NCBI GenBank assembly: GCA_035606915.1
Contig: DATNDU010000034.1
Span: forward strand, 20,051-84,050
From: Roseiarcus sp035606915
GTDB lineage: Bacteria > Pseudomonadota > Alphaproteobacteria > Rhizobiales > Beijerinckiaceae
Direction of reading: 5' to 3'
Length of the DNA: 64,000 nucleotides
In this document: in pieces, positions 38,253 to 46,800 of the stretch
How the letters are laid out: each line of letters begins with the position of its first letter
Numbering within the stretch: the first letter of the stretch is position 1
The notes under the pieces: model-generated
Database searches by the model: none
What the model saw: the letters and a program-made list of their open reading frames with translations, nothing else
What the model was told of the DNA's origin: nothing
Made by a program: the position numbers and the translations under genes

Positions 38253-39269
38253 ATGCTACGCAGATGGCTCCTCGCTAGCGCTGTGGCGTTGCTTTGCTGC
38301 CCCGCATTCGCAGTCCCGATCGGCCCAGGCAGCGGCGGCAGCAGCGGCGCGTCGCATCAACCAACTAACGTCATCGCGTTCTCGGCGTCCGGCACTTACA
38401 CGCCGACGCCCGGAATGGTCATGGTTGACGTTTATGCTGTCGGCGGCGGCGGCGGTGGTGGTGGCGGTGCGCTGTGCGCCAGCGCATCGTCGTGCTCTGG
38501 CGGTGCGGGCGGCGGCGGCGCGGGTGGCAATTTTCAGACGTTCACAGCGTCGCAAATCGGCGCATCCCAGGTCGTCACTATCGGCGCGGGGGGAACAGCC
38601 GGCGCAGCCGCCACCGTGTCGTCCTCCGCTGGCGGGGTGGGCGGCCAAGGTGGCACAACCACCTTCGGGACGCTCATGAGAGCGGCCGGGGGCGGCGGCG
38701 CTACTGGCGGATCACTCGCGGCTCTGGCCGCTGGCGGCGGCGGCGGATCACAAACCAACGCCGGCGGCTCCGCGAGCGGCGCCACGCCGGGGCCGGGAGG
38801 CTCGCCTACCGGCAGCGCCGGCGGGGTGGCCTCTGGCGGTGTGTCGACTAACAACTTCGGCGGCGGGGGGGGCGCAGGCTCCTCCTCTACCGGCACGGGA
38901 TACAGCGGCGGCTTTGTCGTTGGCTACTCGGCGGCCGGCGGCGGCGCGGGTGGCGGTTTCAACGCGGGGGCTGCTAATAATGGCGGCAACGGCGCAAGCA
39001 ACCTCGGCGATGCATCCCAGCAACCCGCCAGCGGCGGTGTGGCGGGCGGCGCGGTCAACGGTGCGGCCGGTGCGAACTCCGTATCCTTGTGCTCAGGCGG
39101 CGGTTCGGGCTCCGGCGGGGCGTCCAATCCTGTTGCAGCCGGCGTGGGAGGCGCGGGCGGCAATTACGGTGGCGGCGGTGGCGGTGGCGGCTCGGCGCAG
39201 AACGGCGGGATGGCCGGTTCTGGTGGCGCGGGGTCCACAGGCGGTCTCGTCATCGTGGAGCATTTCTGA
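38253..39269 (+). CDS. glycine-rich tail-fibre-like protein with signal peptide
   Basis: A 338-residue protein with a signal peptide (residues 1-~20, CCPAFA) and then a domain beginning IAFSASGTYTPTPGMVMVDV, the typical start of the glycine-rich domain found at phage tail-fibre tips. The rest is long runs of Gly, Ala and Ser (GGGGGGGGG near residue 70), expected to form a polyglycine-II-like bundle, and a closing LVIVEHF strand. In phages this domain recognises host receptors; here the Sec signal suggests export instead. It overlaps the next gene by one base. Confidence 0.72.
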   Translation: MLRRWLLASAVALLCCPAFAVPIGPGSGGSSGASHQPTNVIAFSASGTYTPTPGMVMVDVYAVGGGGGGGGGALCASASSCSGGAGGGGAGGNFQTFTASQIGASQVVTIGAGGTAGAAATVSSSAGGVGGQGGTTTFGTLMRAAGGGGATGGSLAALAAGGGGGSQTNAGGSASGATPGPGGSPTGSAGGVASGGVSTNNFGGGGGAGSSSTGTGYSGGFVVGYSAAGGGAGGGFNAGAANNGGNGASNLGDASQQPASGGVAGGAVNGAAGANSVSLCSGGGSGSGGASNPVAAGVGGAGGNYGGGGGGGGSAQNGGMAGSGGAGSTGGLVIVEHF

Positions 39270-39673
39270 TGCGCTGCGCCCGAGTTCTTAACGGGGTCGT
39301 TGTCAACGTCATCGAAGCGGACCCGGCGACGTTCAACCCCGGCGACGGCTCGCTGATCGTCGCTTCCGATACAGCAGAAGCCGGTTGGACGTTCGCGAAC
39401 GGCGCGTTCACCGCTGTCGGGGCCCCGTTCGCGCCTCAAACGTCAGGTTTGACATTCCTGCAATTCATGGCGCTGTTTTCGAGCGCCGAGCAAGCGGCGA
39501 TCGTCAGCTCGAACGACACGCAAACCAAGCTCTTCATCATGATGGCGACCGGGGCCGGGGCGCTCGATCTCGGCAATCCGGAGGTCGTGGCGGGCGTCGG
39601 TTATCTCGCCTCGCTCAATCTGATCGCCGCCTCGCGCGTCGCGACGATTCTGTCGGGCGCGCCGCCAGGCTGA
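39269..39673 (+). CDS. phage tail-fibre-associated protein, unknown function
   Basis: A 134-residue protein. The N-terminal MRCARVLNGVVVNVIEADP is typical of small proteins encoded after phage tail-fibre genes, and FLQFMALFSSAEQAAIVSSN followed by LFIMMATGAGALDLGNPEV resembles a helical DUF found in such proteins. Its start ATG shares a base with the stop of the glycine-rich gene. It may be a fibre assembly or tail accessory factor; this is inferred from context. Confidence 0.65.
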   Translation: MRCARVLNGVVVNVIEADPATFNPGDGSLIVASDTAEAGWTFANGAFTAVGAPFAPQTSGLTFLQFMALFSSAEQAAIVSSNDTQTKLFIMMATGAGALDLGNPEVVAGVGYLASLNLIAASRVATILSGAPPG

Positions 39674-39723
39674 GCGCAGCCGCGCTCGCTTCCTCATCCA
39701 CTCCGTTCCGATGTGAGGCTCGA

Positions 39724-40575
39724 ATGGCCCCAGACATGCCGCGCGTCGTCCAGCGGCCGACGCCGAACTATTCGCCGACGCCAATCAAACACGATCTGCT
39801 GATCGCTCATATGATGGAAGGCGGCTATGCAGGCTCCGTCGCGTGGTTATGCGAGCGCGCGGCGCAGGCCTCGGCGCATCTTTGCATGAGCGAGGACGGG
39901 GGCGAGGTTTCGCAGCTCGTTCCGCTGCAATTCAAGGCATGGGCGCAGTGCGCGTTCAACAGCCGCGGCGTTTCGCTCGAAATTCCCGGCAGAACGGCGG
40001 CAGGCATTCCCGAGGCGCGGTGGCGCGCAGCGGCGCTGATCTTCGGCTGGCTGTGCGTCGCCTACGATATTGCGCCGGTGTGGGCCAAAGACGGGCAGGG
40101 GCGTGGCCTCTGCCAGCATCACGATCTCGGCGCGGCGGGCGGCGGCCATGTCGATTGCTCGACGATTGGCTCGCCAACCTGGCTGACGTTCGTTGGCATG
40201 GTTCAGGCGGCGCGCGACGAGTTCGCACGCGCGCCGGGGTTGCCGCCATGCCTGCTGCACGGTTTGCCGAATCCGCATCAGGTCGAGTTGCCACCGGATG
40301 TCGCGCCGACGCCCTCTCACGGCGGCGCGCCGCGCAGCGGGGTCGGCGATGCGATCACGCATCCGACTGCGAGCGGTTTCCCACATGGTTCGGTGGCGGA
40401 TCTGCAATGGCGGCTCGACAGCACCGGCGTGTCGCCGGGGTTGAGCGTGGACGGCTTTGCTGGCCCGTTGACGCGCAACGCGCTCGCGGCGTTCCAATCC
40501 AAGCACGGGCTTTATGTCGATGGGCTGATCGGCCCGAAAACCTGGGCCGCGCTCGACGCGGCGACGGCGGCGTGA
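39724..40575 (+). CDS. N-acetylmuramoyl-L-alanine amidase (endolysin) with peptidoglycan-binding domain
   Basis: A 283-residue endolysin. Residues ~15-175 are an amidase-2 type zinc domain: the first ligand histidine is His29 in LIAHMMEGG, and the later HHDLGAAGGGHVDC region near residues 132-145 carries the other zinc ligands. Residues ~222-277 are a PG_binding_1 domain (VADLQWRLDS, VDGFAGPLTRNALAAFQSKH, VDGLIGPKTWAAL). It cleaves the bond between N-acetylmuramic acid and the stem peptide. No signal peptide is seen, so it probably needs the adjacent holin-like proteins to reach the wall. Confidence 0.9.
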   Translation: MAPDMPRVVQRPTPNYSPTPIKHDLLIAHMMEGGYAGSVAWLCERAAQASAHLCMSEDGGEVSQLVPLQFKAWAQCAFNSRGVSLEIPGRTAAGIPEARWRAAALIFGWLCVAYDIAPVWAKDGQGRGLCQHHDLGAAGGGHVDCSTIGSPTWLTFVGMVQAARDEFARAPGLPPCLLHGLPNPHQVELPPDVAPTPSHGGAPRSGVGDAITHPTASGFPHGSVADLQWRLDSTGVSPGLSVDGFAGPLTRNALAAFQSKHGLYVDGLIGPKTWAALDAATAA

Positions 40576-40706
40576 TGCTGCCCCTCGTCTTCGCCCTGCC
40601 TGATGTCTTCGCCGCCGCGCATTTCGCGGCCTTCATTGTCGTGGCGGGCGCCGTCGTTTGCTCGGCGTTCGTGGTCGTGTCCTATCTGCTGAGCGGCGGA
40701 AAATGA
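40575..40706 (+). CDS. 43-residue single-span membrane protein, holin candidate
   Basis: A short gene whose ATG overlaps the endolysin stop and whose stop overlaps the lipase start, with both overlaps arguing that it is real. The product has one long hydrophobic span (residues ~12-38, rich in Ala, Val and Phe) and a GGK end. Position next to an endolysin fits a small holin or antiholin. No family could be assigned. Confidence 0.6.
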   Translation: MLPLVFALPDVFAAAHFAAFIVVAGAVVCSAFVVVSYLLSGGK

Positions 40707-41311
40707 TCTCGCATTCCGCCCTCGCCGAAATCGCGGCGACCGTCTATCGTGGGCCGTGGTCGAACACGGTCGACGCCGACGTTCACTATGCGCTGCTGCC
40801 GCGCGCCGGCGAGGTTGTCGTCGCGCTGCCTGGCACGCATCCCACCGATGCGCTCGACTGGTTGCGCGATATCTCGTTGTGGCCGGTGCGCGTGCGTGGC
40901 GTCGGCTTCGTACATTCCGGTTTCGGCCTTGGCGCGCAGGCGGCGTGGGTGCGCATGGCGCCGATGCTGCCGCGCGATAAGCTCATCACTTTCACCGGCC
41001 ACTCGCTCGGCGGCGCGCTGGCGATCTGCCTGGCGGCGCTGCACGCCTATGAGCGGCCGGGGGCGTCGTTTCGCCTGGTGACGTTCGGGGCGCCCCGCGC
41101 GGGCTTCCTGTTGCCGTGGATCAACCATCGGCTGCGTGGGGCGATCGAGCATGTGCAATACGCCAGGGCCAGCGACATCGTGCCCGACGTGCCGACGCGA
41201 CCTTATCTGCACGGCGGCCGGTTGACGCGCATCGGCGTCAGCATCGGCGACTTCGTCGCCAATCATGCGATCTCGCAGTACGCGGCGGATTTGAAGGCGC
41301 TCGGCGCCTGA
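40703..41311 (+). CDS. class 3 lipase in a phage lysis block
   Basis: A 202-residue alpha/beta-hydrolase of the lipase class 3 family. The nucleophile elbow is TGHSLGGALA with Ser101, the likely acid is Asp158 or Asp162 in ASDIVPDVP, and the base His188 in VANHAISQY. The segment VVVALPGTHPTDALDWLRDI contains the oxyanion region. There is no signal peptide. It overlaps the 43-residue membrane protein by 4 bases, so it belongs to the lysis operon. A role in degrading host membrane lipid is plausible but inferred. Confidence 0.85.
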   Translation: MISHSALAEIAATVYRGPWSNTVDADVHYALLPRAGEVVVALPGTHPTDALDWLRDISLWPVRVRGVGFVHSGFGLGAQAAWVRMAPMLPRDKLITFTGHSLGGALAICLAALHAYERPGASFRLVTFGAPRAGFLLPWINHRLRGAIEHVQYARASDIVPDVPTRPYLHGGRLTRIGVSIGDFVANHAISQYAADLKALGA

Positions 41312-41335
41312 CCTTATCTTTAAGCGAGGTGAAAT

Positions 41336-41737
41336 ATGTCCAGCACGCTTATCGCGGTGAGCGCGCTCGTCGCGGACGCCGAGCCTTATGTCATCGCCTT
41401 TATCGGCGTCGCGGTCACGGCGGTCGGCGCGGTCCTTGCCGCCGAAGTCAAGCGCTTCACCGGCCTCGCGGTCGATCAGGCGGTGCTCGCCAAGGTCGAG
41501 CGATATATCGAGGACAAGGCGGCGCAAGCGGTCGCCGCCGAGGCCGATAATCTCGCCAACCGACAGATCGACGTGAAGTCGGCCGTAGTCGCCGAGATCG
41601 TCACCAAGATCGCCGCCGCCATTCCCGCGGAGCTCGACGCCGTCGGCCTGACGACGGCGGCCGTCGCCCACAAGGTCGCCGCCGCCTTCGGGCGCCTGCA
41701 AGCGAGCATGACCGCCATTCCCCCGAAAGCCCACTGA
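41336..41737 (+). CDS. holin-like membrane protein with helical tail
   Basis: A 133-residue protein with one N-terminal membrane span (residues ~18-38) followed by a long amphipathic helical region (EVKRFTGLAVDQAVLAKVERYIEDKAAQ). This layout fits holins of the LLH/superfamily 6 type. It is part of the lysis cluster after the lipase, preceded by AAGCGAGGTG as a ribosome binding site. A holin role is inferred from layout and position. Confidence 0.55.
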   Translation: MSSTLIAVSALVADAEPYVIAFIGVAVTAVGAVLAAEVKRFTGLAVDQAVLAKVERYIEDKAAQAVAAEADNLANRQIDVKSAVVAEIVTKIAAAIPAELDAVGLTTAAVAHKVAAAFGRLQASMTAIPPKAH

Positions 41738-41748
41738 AGGGATATCCG

Positions 41749-42126
41749 ATGCGCCTGCGCACCTATCTGATCCTCGGCCTCGTCGCCACTCCATTCCTGA
41801 TGGCGCAGTCCGCGCCCTCGGGCTGCAATGAAGACGTCGCCAACGCGCTCAACACCGTCCACGGCGACCTCGCCAACATGGAGACGGCGGCCGGCCAGAG
41901 CCTCGCTACGGCCTGCGCCTTCGCGCCGATGCTCCAGGCCGACGTCGACGCCGTCATCGCGCTGTCTAAGCTCTCGGTCCAGCAGCAGACCGACATCAAG
42001 TCGGCTCAGGCCGTCATCTCGACCGCCTGCCAGAACCCGACCGCGACCAACTCGGCCGCGCTCATCGTCAAGGTCGGCGCGGCGATTGCCGAGGTGCAAG
42101 CGATCGATAGAGGAGCGGCGCAATGA
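41749..42126 (+). CDS. small exported protein of the lysis block, unknown function
   Basis: A 125-residue protein with an N-terminal signal-like segment (MRLRTYLILGLVATPFLMAQ) and then a helical mature region with three cysteines (SGCNED, TACAF, TACQNP). A lipobox is not convincing. It overlaps the next gene by 4 bases. In a lysis cluster such a protein could be an outer spanin-like factor, but the family is not recognised. Confidence 0.55.
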   Translation: MRLRTYLILGLVATPFLMAQSAPSGCNEDVANALNTVHGDLANMETAAGQSLATACAFAPMLQADVDAVIALSKLSVQQQTDIKSAQAVISTACQNPTATNSAALIVKVGAAIAEVQAIDRGAAQ

Positions 42127-42482
42127 GCTGGGGGAGTCTCGCAGCGACGGCGCTCCACGGCCTGGCTAACGTGGTCGGCGGCAAGGCGGTGGGGCCGGCG
42201 AGCCCGTTCGGCGACGTTTCGACCGCGGTCGGCGCCTCGATCTCCGTCCTGAAAGAGGTTGAGGCGCGCCGGCTCACGTTCACCGACGCCGAAACCTTCG
42301 CCAACGCCGTGCAGCAGATTCTCGTCGATCTCAGTATCGAGCCCGGGATCGTGCTAGCGGCGAGCAAATTGCTCGAAGCCGTCGCGCCGGCGTTCATCGG
42401 CGCGTGGCGCTCGGGGATCGTCACCGGCGGCTATCCAAACATTGTCGCCCAAGAGAACGATTCGAACTTCAAGAACCGCTGA
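42123..42482 (+). CDS. phage-block protein of unknown function
   Basis: A 119-residue protein with a glycine-rich N-terminus (LANVVGGKAVGPASPFGDV) and helical remainder (LKEVEARRLTFTDAETFANA). No membrane span or signal is clear. The ATG overlaps the stop of the upstream gene, and the next gene follows after 10 bases. No family was recognised. Confidence 0.55.
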   Translation: MSWGSLAATALHGLANVVGGKAVGPASPFGDVSTAVGASISVLKEVEARRLTFTDAETFANAVQQILVDLSIEPGIVLAASKLLEAVAPAFIGAWRSGIVTGGYPNIVAQENDSNFKNR

Positions 42483-42492
42483 GAGGAACGCG

Positions 42493-42813
42493 ATGGTCGA
42501 CGTCAGCGACGGCTGGAACAGCTTGCCTCTTCTACAACCGGCGCTGACGGGCGTTGGAATGATCTTTTCGTTCGTCGTCGGCGCCTGGACTCGCGGCGCC
42601 TCGGCGGGAAAGTCGGAAGGCGGCCTCGACGCCCGGCTGGCGGCCGTCGCCGAGCGCGTCACGCGGCTCGAACAGCGCCACGACAACGTCGACGACAAGA
42701 TCGGCGTGATGGCCGAGCGCATCGCTCAGATGCCGACGCGCACGGAGGTGGCGCAGGGGTTCGACCGGCTCGAGGGCCGATTCGATATGTTGATGCGAGC
42801 CCGCGAAGGCTGA
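42493..42813 (+). CDS. membrane-anchored coiled-coil protein at the end of the lysis block
   Basis: A 106-residue protein with one hydrophobic span (residues ~14-33, PALTGVGMIFSFVVGAW) followed by a heptad-rich region (LDARLAAVAERVTRLEQRHD) likely to form a coiled coil. This layout resembles inner-membrane spanins or small phage membrane accessory proteins. The ATG at 42493 has GAGAGGAACG upstream. It is the last gene before the terminator. Confidence 0.55.
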   Translation: MVDVSDGWNSLPLLQPALTGVGMIFSFVVGAWTRGASAGKSEGGLDARLAAVAERVTRLEQRHDNVDDKIGVMAERIAQMPTRTEVAQGFDRLEGRFDMLMRAREG

Positions 42814-42876
42814 ACTGAGAACGACGCGCATCACCGATGCGCTCCTTTGCGGCGTCGAGCCCGAAACCGTCCACCC

Positions 42877-42914
42877 GCCCCGTCGGCCGTCATGGCCGGC
42901 GGGGCTCTTTTTTT
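42877..42914 (+). terminator. intrinsic terminator of the phage block
   Basis: A 12-bp stem (GCCCCGTCGGCC with GGCCGGCGGGGC, one T-G pair) and a GTCAT loop are followed by TCTTTTTTTT. This is a textbook rho-independent terminator, 63 bases after the last phage gene. Confidence 0.9.
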
Positions 42915-43106
42915 TGCGTTTTGGCGTCCGCGCTGAGCGGCGGCTTGCATTCCCTTTCCGGTCGGCCATTGTCGAGACGCTGCGCTTCAAGTAAACGCGG
43001 CGGGGGAGCCTTCGAGCCGGACGCGCTGCGCGGCGCCGCCGTGCGCAAGTGTGGCGTGTGCAAGTTTGGTTAGTGGAAGGCTCCGGGCAACAGGCTGAAG
43101 GTCGGC

Positions 43107-43409
43107 ATGACGGCGCGCATTTTTCTGCCCACTCGGTCCGCGATGCAGGCGGGGCAAGCCAAGGACGATTGGCTCCTCGAATACGAGCCCGAGCGGCCGC
43201 GCGAGATTGAGCCGCTAATGGGTTGGACGAGTTCATCGGACATGAAGTCGCAGGTGACGCTGAGGTTCGATTCGAGGGAGCAAGCGATCGCCTACGCCGA
43301 ACGCAACGGCATCGCCTATCGCGTCGAGGCGCCGAAGCCCCAGAGTCGGAAGATCATTTCGTATTCCGACAATTTCCGTTACAATCGGCTTGCGCCTTGG
43401 TCGCATTGA
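43107..43409 (+). CDS. NDUFS4-type NADH dehydrogenase (complex I) accessory subunit
   Basis: A 100-residue protein of the ETC complex I conserved-region family (NDUFS4, 18-kDa subunit), an accessory subunit of alphaproteobacterial complex I. It carries the core segments ARIFLPTRSAMQAG, WLLEYEPE, PLMGWTSSSDMKSQVTLRF, EQAIAYAERNGIAYRV and SDNFRYNRLAPWSH, which match the family end to end. It is far from the nuo operon, as is usual, and lies 8 bases before tRNA-Arg. It marks the return to chromosomal genes after the phage block. Confidence 0.95.
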   Translation: MTARIFLPTRSAMQAGQAKDDWLLEYEPERPREIEPLMGWTSSSDMKSQVTLRFDSREQAIAYAERNGIAYRVEAPKPQSRKIISYSDNFRYNRLAPWSH

Positions 43410-43417
43410 CGGCGTCC

Positions 43418-43495
43418 GGCTCCGTAGCTCAGTCGGATTAGAGCAGCCGCCTTCTAAGCGGCAGGTCGCAGGTTCGAGCCCTGCCGGAGTCGCCA
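43418..43495 (+). tRNA. tRNA-Arg (anticodon TCT)
   Basis: A complete 78-base tRNA with encoded CCA. Acceptor GGCTCCG/CGGAGTC (one G-T pair), D-stem GCTC/GAGC, anticodon stem GCCGC/GCGGC around CTTCTAA with anticodon TCT, T-arm GCAGG-TTCGAGC-CCTGC. Confidence 0.97.
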
Positions 43496-43834
43496 GACCG
43501 GCGCTTAGCTGCGGTTGTTGCGACGTCGCTCGATAAATCCAACGCCGGCTCCGTCTCTCGCATCGTCACCCTCGTTTAGAACTATGCGAGATTGGCGCTG
43601 CCTATTAACCATCTTGTCAGGCTCTCATCATTTAAATCGTAAATGAGTGATTAAGAGCGTGACAGGCAAGGGGGTTAAAGATTAGTTATCGCTTCTGTCA
43701 GTTGCGGAGCGCAACCTGTCGAGGCCGGCGAATGGGACGCATCTTCGATGTGTTGCGCGGCGTTCGGATCGCTTGAATTCATCAAGCTTCTGGCCGCGCC
43801 GCGTTAACTTTGGGTTCCCGCCTGGAGCTCTTGC
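43496..43834. other. 339-base intergenic region with a long interrupted palindrome
   Basis: No gene is seen here. The stretch is less GC-rich than its surroundings between about 43590 and 43700 and contains the interrupted palindrome at 43615-43664. It forms the upstream region of the large FG-GAP gene. A GGAG at 43824 precedes that gene's GTG start. Confidence 0.6.
43615..43664. repeat. 50-base interrupted palindrome upstream of the FG-GAP gene
   Basis: Three nested pairs of arms are seen: TGTCA/TGACA outermost, GCTCT/AGAGC next, and TCATTTA/TAAATGA around an AATCG centre. It could form a cruciform or RNA hairpin, or be a binding site for a dimeric regulator of the downstream gene. No T-run follows. 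Confidence 0.6.
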
Positions 43835-46800
43835 GTGCCGAGACTGTATTACGCCGCGCCGAATGCCTCTGGTGACTATGTAATCTGGGTCACCGATGGA
43901 ACAAAGGCCGGAACGCATAACATTTTCACCGGCAGCCAAAACTTCGGCGCGCAAAGCCCCAATGGTTTCGCCACGCTGGGCGATGACGGCATCTTCGCCG
44001 CCGCCGATCCCACCGGTTATGTCGGCGTTTGGGTGACGAAGGGGACTGACGGGTCGACGATCGAACTCATCTTTGGCGAGCAGGGGACATCGCTACTCAG
44101 TCCGCAACAATTCTCGGATGTTGGCGCGCAGGTGGCGTTTGAAGCGCGCGACAGCAATAATAACGAAGCGCTCTGGTCCACCGGTCCAGCGAGCGGCGAG
44201 GCGCAAATTCTACTGGAGTTCGACAAGCCGCGTTACAATTTTACATCTTTCGGCAGCTTCGCCATAGCGGCCGACGCCGACGTCGGCGGGAGCGCGGAGC
44301 TCTGGGTCACGGACGGGACGGCCGCGCACACTTCGCTATTTTATTCGACGGCCTCCTCAGCCGATTTCGACGACAATTTCAATCTTGTGCAGCTCAGCGA
44401 CGACGCCCTGTTCGAGGCGCGCGATGCTTCCGGCGCGATCGGCTTGTTCGCGGTTTACGGCGCCGCCGGCGGCTATCGCGAGCTCATGAACGGCATGCAG
44501 GGGCTCTACGCCCTGCAACCCTCGGCGCTGACGGTGGCGGGGGCCAGGGCGTTCTATTCGGCCTACAATTCCAGCGGCCGGATGGCGCTTTGGGTCACTG
44601 GCGCAACCTTCGGCAGCACCGTTCAACTCCTCAATACCGGCAGCGGCGCGCAGGCCGATCCCACTGCCATCACGGCGGTCGGGTCGGACGTCGTGTTTGA
44701 GGCGCAGTCGGCCAACGGCGCCAAAAATCTCTACTGGAGCGCCGGCACGGTGGCGACCACGCGCTTGGTCGCGGCCGGCTTGTTCAGCCAGAACACGGCG
44801 GCGCCGGACTTCACCGCGTTCGGTTCGCGCGCGTTGTTCGTCGCCGCCGATTCGAGCGGCGACCTCGGGCTGTGGATCACCGACGGCACGTCGGCGGGAA
44901 CTCAGGAGATCGAGAGCGGCGCGCAGGGGACTTACAGCCTGTGGCCGTCGAATTTCGAGGTGATCGGCGGGCGCGCCTTCTTCCTGGCGACGGATTCGAG
45001 TGGCAAGGTCGGCGTGTGGGAGACAAACGGCTCCGCCGCCGGCACGCACGAACTACTCTCGGGCGCGCAGGGCGCCTATACATTGGTGCCGCAGACGCTG
45101 ACGCCCTTCGGTCCGCGATTGGCCTTTGTCGGCGTCGACGCCAACAAGCATTACGGCGTCTGGGTCAGCGACGGGACGCTTGCCGGCACGGTCGAGGTTC
45201 TCTCGCTGCCGTTCGGAACCACCGGCGTCGCGCCTTACATTGTCGGCGTCTCGGGGACCGACCTGATCGTCGCCGGCCACGACGCGACCGGCGCGCTGGC
45301 GGAATGGTCGATTGACGGAGCGCCAGCCGACACCGTCGAGATCGCCACGACGGCGCCGCTGGCGCCGTCCTCGGCCTTCACCCTGCCGACCCATGCGCCG
45401 AGCGACTTCAACGGCGATGGCAATTCCGATATTCTGTTCGTCAGCGGCGCGCAATCGCTCGACACGTGGCAGGTGAAGAGAGCGACGTTGGCGGGCGGCG
45501 GCGGCCTCGGCGCGCCTGGCGCGGGCCAGAGCGTGGTCGGAACCGGCGACACGACGGGGCAGGGCTACACGAGCATTTTCTTCTCCAATGTCCAAACCGA
45601 CGTGATCGCGTACTGGAGCCTGTTCGGCGCCACGATTTCGGCCGGCTATGTCATCGGCGCCCCCGGCGGGACATGGCGCGTCGTCGGCGAGGGCGATTTC
45701 AACGGTGACGGCAAAACCGACCTGTTGTTCCGCGACGGCGCGGGGAAAATCGCGATTTGGGAACTCTCCGGCGCCGCGATCATCGGCGGCGGCAATGTCG
45801 GCAATCCGGGGTCGGCCTGGACTCTGGTCGGGACCGGCGATTTCAACGGCGACGGCAAGACCGACCTGCTGTTTGAGAACGCCGCCGGCCAGTATGCGAC
45901 TTGGCTGATGAATAACAGTAAAATCGTCGGCGGGGCGACGTTCGCAGCGACCGGCGACGGCTGGACGCTGGCGGGCATCGGCGATTTCTACGGCAATGGG
46001 ACCAGTGATCTACTGATGCACGATGTCGATACTGGCGCCTATGCGGTCGACAAAATCGTCGACGATGCGATCGTCTCCAGCCAGCAGATCGGCGTGCCCT
46101 CCGACGATTTCGTCGTCAAGGCGATCGGCGACTACAACGGCGACGGGCGCAGCGACATCTTGTTCCAGAATATCGTCACCGGCCAGTATTGGGATTGGTT
46201 CATGAATGGCGCCTCGATCCTTGGCGCTGCCAACTACGGAGCCGCCGGCGCGCAATATAGCGTCGTAACGCAAGCTCCGGCCGCGAAACCGGAACTGCCG
46301 GCGGTAGCCTATTTTGAAGATGCCTCCGGTGTCGTGCATAGCTGGAGCCTGCGCGGCAACGCGTCGGGCGCGGTCGGCACGGTCGGGCAGGCGACGGCGG
46401 ACGAGGTGCTTATCGGCGCCGGCGATTTCTACGGCGACCTTCAGCCGGATTTGTTGTTCGAGAGTTCTACCGGCGTCTATTCGTTGTGGCGCACTTATGA
46501 CGGCGACCTGGTCTCGCAGGCGACGATCGGGACGCCGGCTTCGTCGCTGCACTTCAAGGGGGTTGGCGATTTCAATGGCGACGGGCGCAGCGACCTGTTG
46601 TTTCAAAGCTCGACCGGCGACGACGTTGTGTGGACGATGGAGGGCTCGAAGGTCGTTTCGCAGATCACACTCGGCAATCCCGGCGCCGGTTGGTCGACTC
46701 TGGGCGCGGCTGACTTCACCGGCGATGGCAGTTCCGACCTGCTCTTGGAGAACATCAGCGGCCAGTTCATGGTCGAGGCGGTCGCTGGCGACAAGTTTGT

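Larger units (their letters stand above)
29447..42914 (+). mobile_element. phage tail-tip and lysis block (prophage remnant or domesticated module)
   Basis: Fifteen or more genes in one direction run from just after tRNA-Pro(TGG) to a strong terminator at 42877-42914. They encode GTA-type tail-tip proteins, tail-fibre-like proteins and a lysis set. No terminase, portal, capsid, tape-measure, repressor or integrase gene is present, and no clear repeat of the tRNA end is found at the right side. Genes mostly overlap by 1-4 bases. This is either a decayed prophage or a retained tail/lysis module; the sequence does not decide between them. Confidence 0.75.

Noticed and set aside
38400..39250. The glycine-codon repeats considered as a CRISPR or tandem repeat array
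   Set aside because: They are irregular coding repeats of a glycine-rich protein with no constant unit or spacer length.
29447..42914. A complete gene transfer agent cluster
   Set aside because: Only the tail-tip end of a GTA-type order is present; large terminase, portal, protease, capsid and tape-measure genes are missing, and fibre and lipase genes are not part of GTAs.
29413..43477. A shared 16-base CAGGTCGCAGGTTCGA in tRNA-Pro(TGG) and tRNA-Arg(TCT) on the two sides of the phage block, considered as attachment sites
   Set aside because: The match falls in the variable loop and T-arm, which are alike in most tRNAs, so it is expected without integration. NDUFS4 also lies inside the interval.
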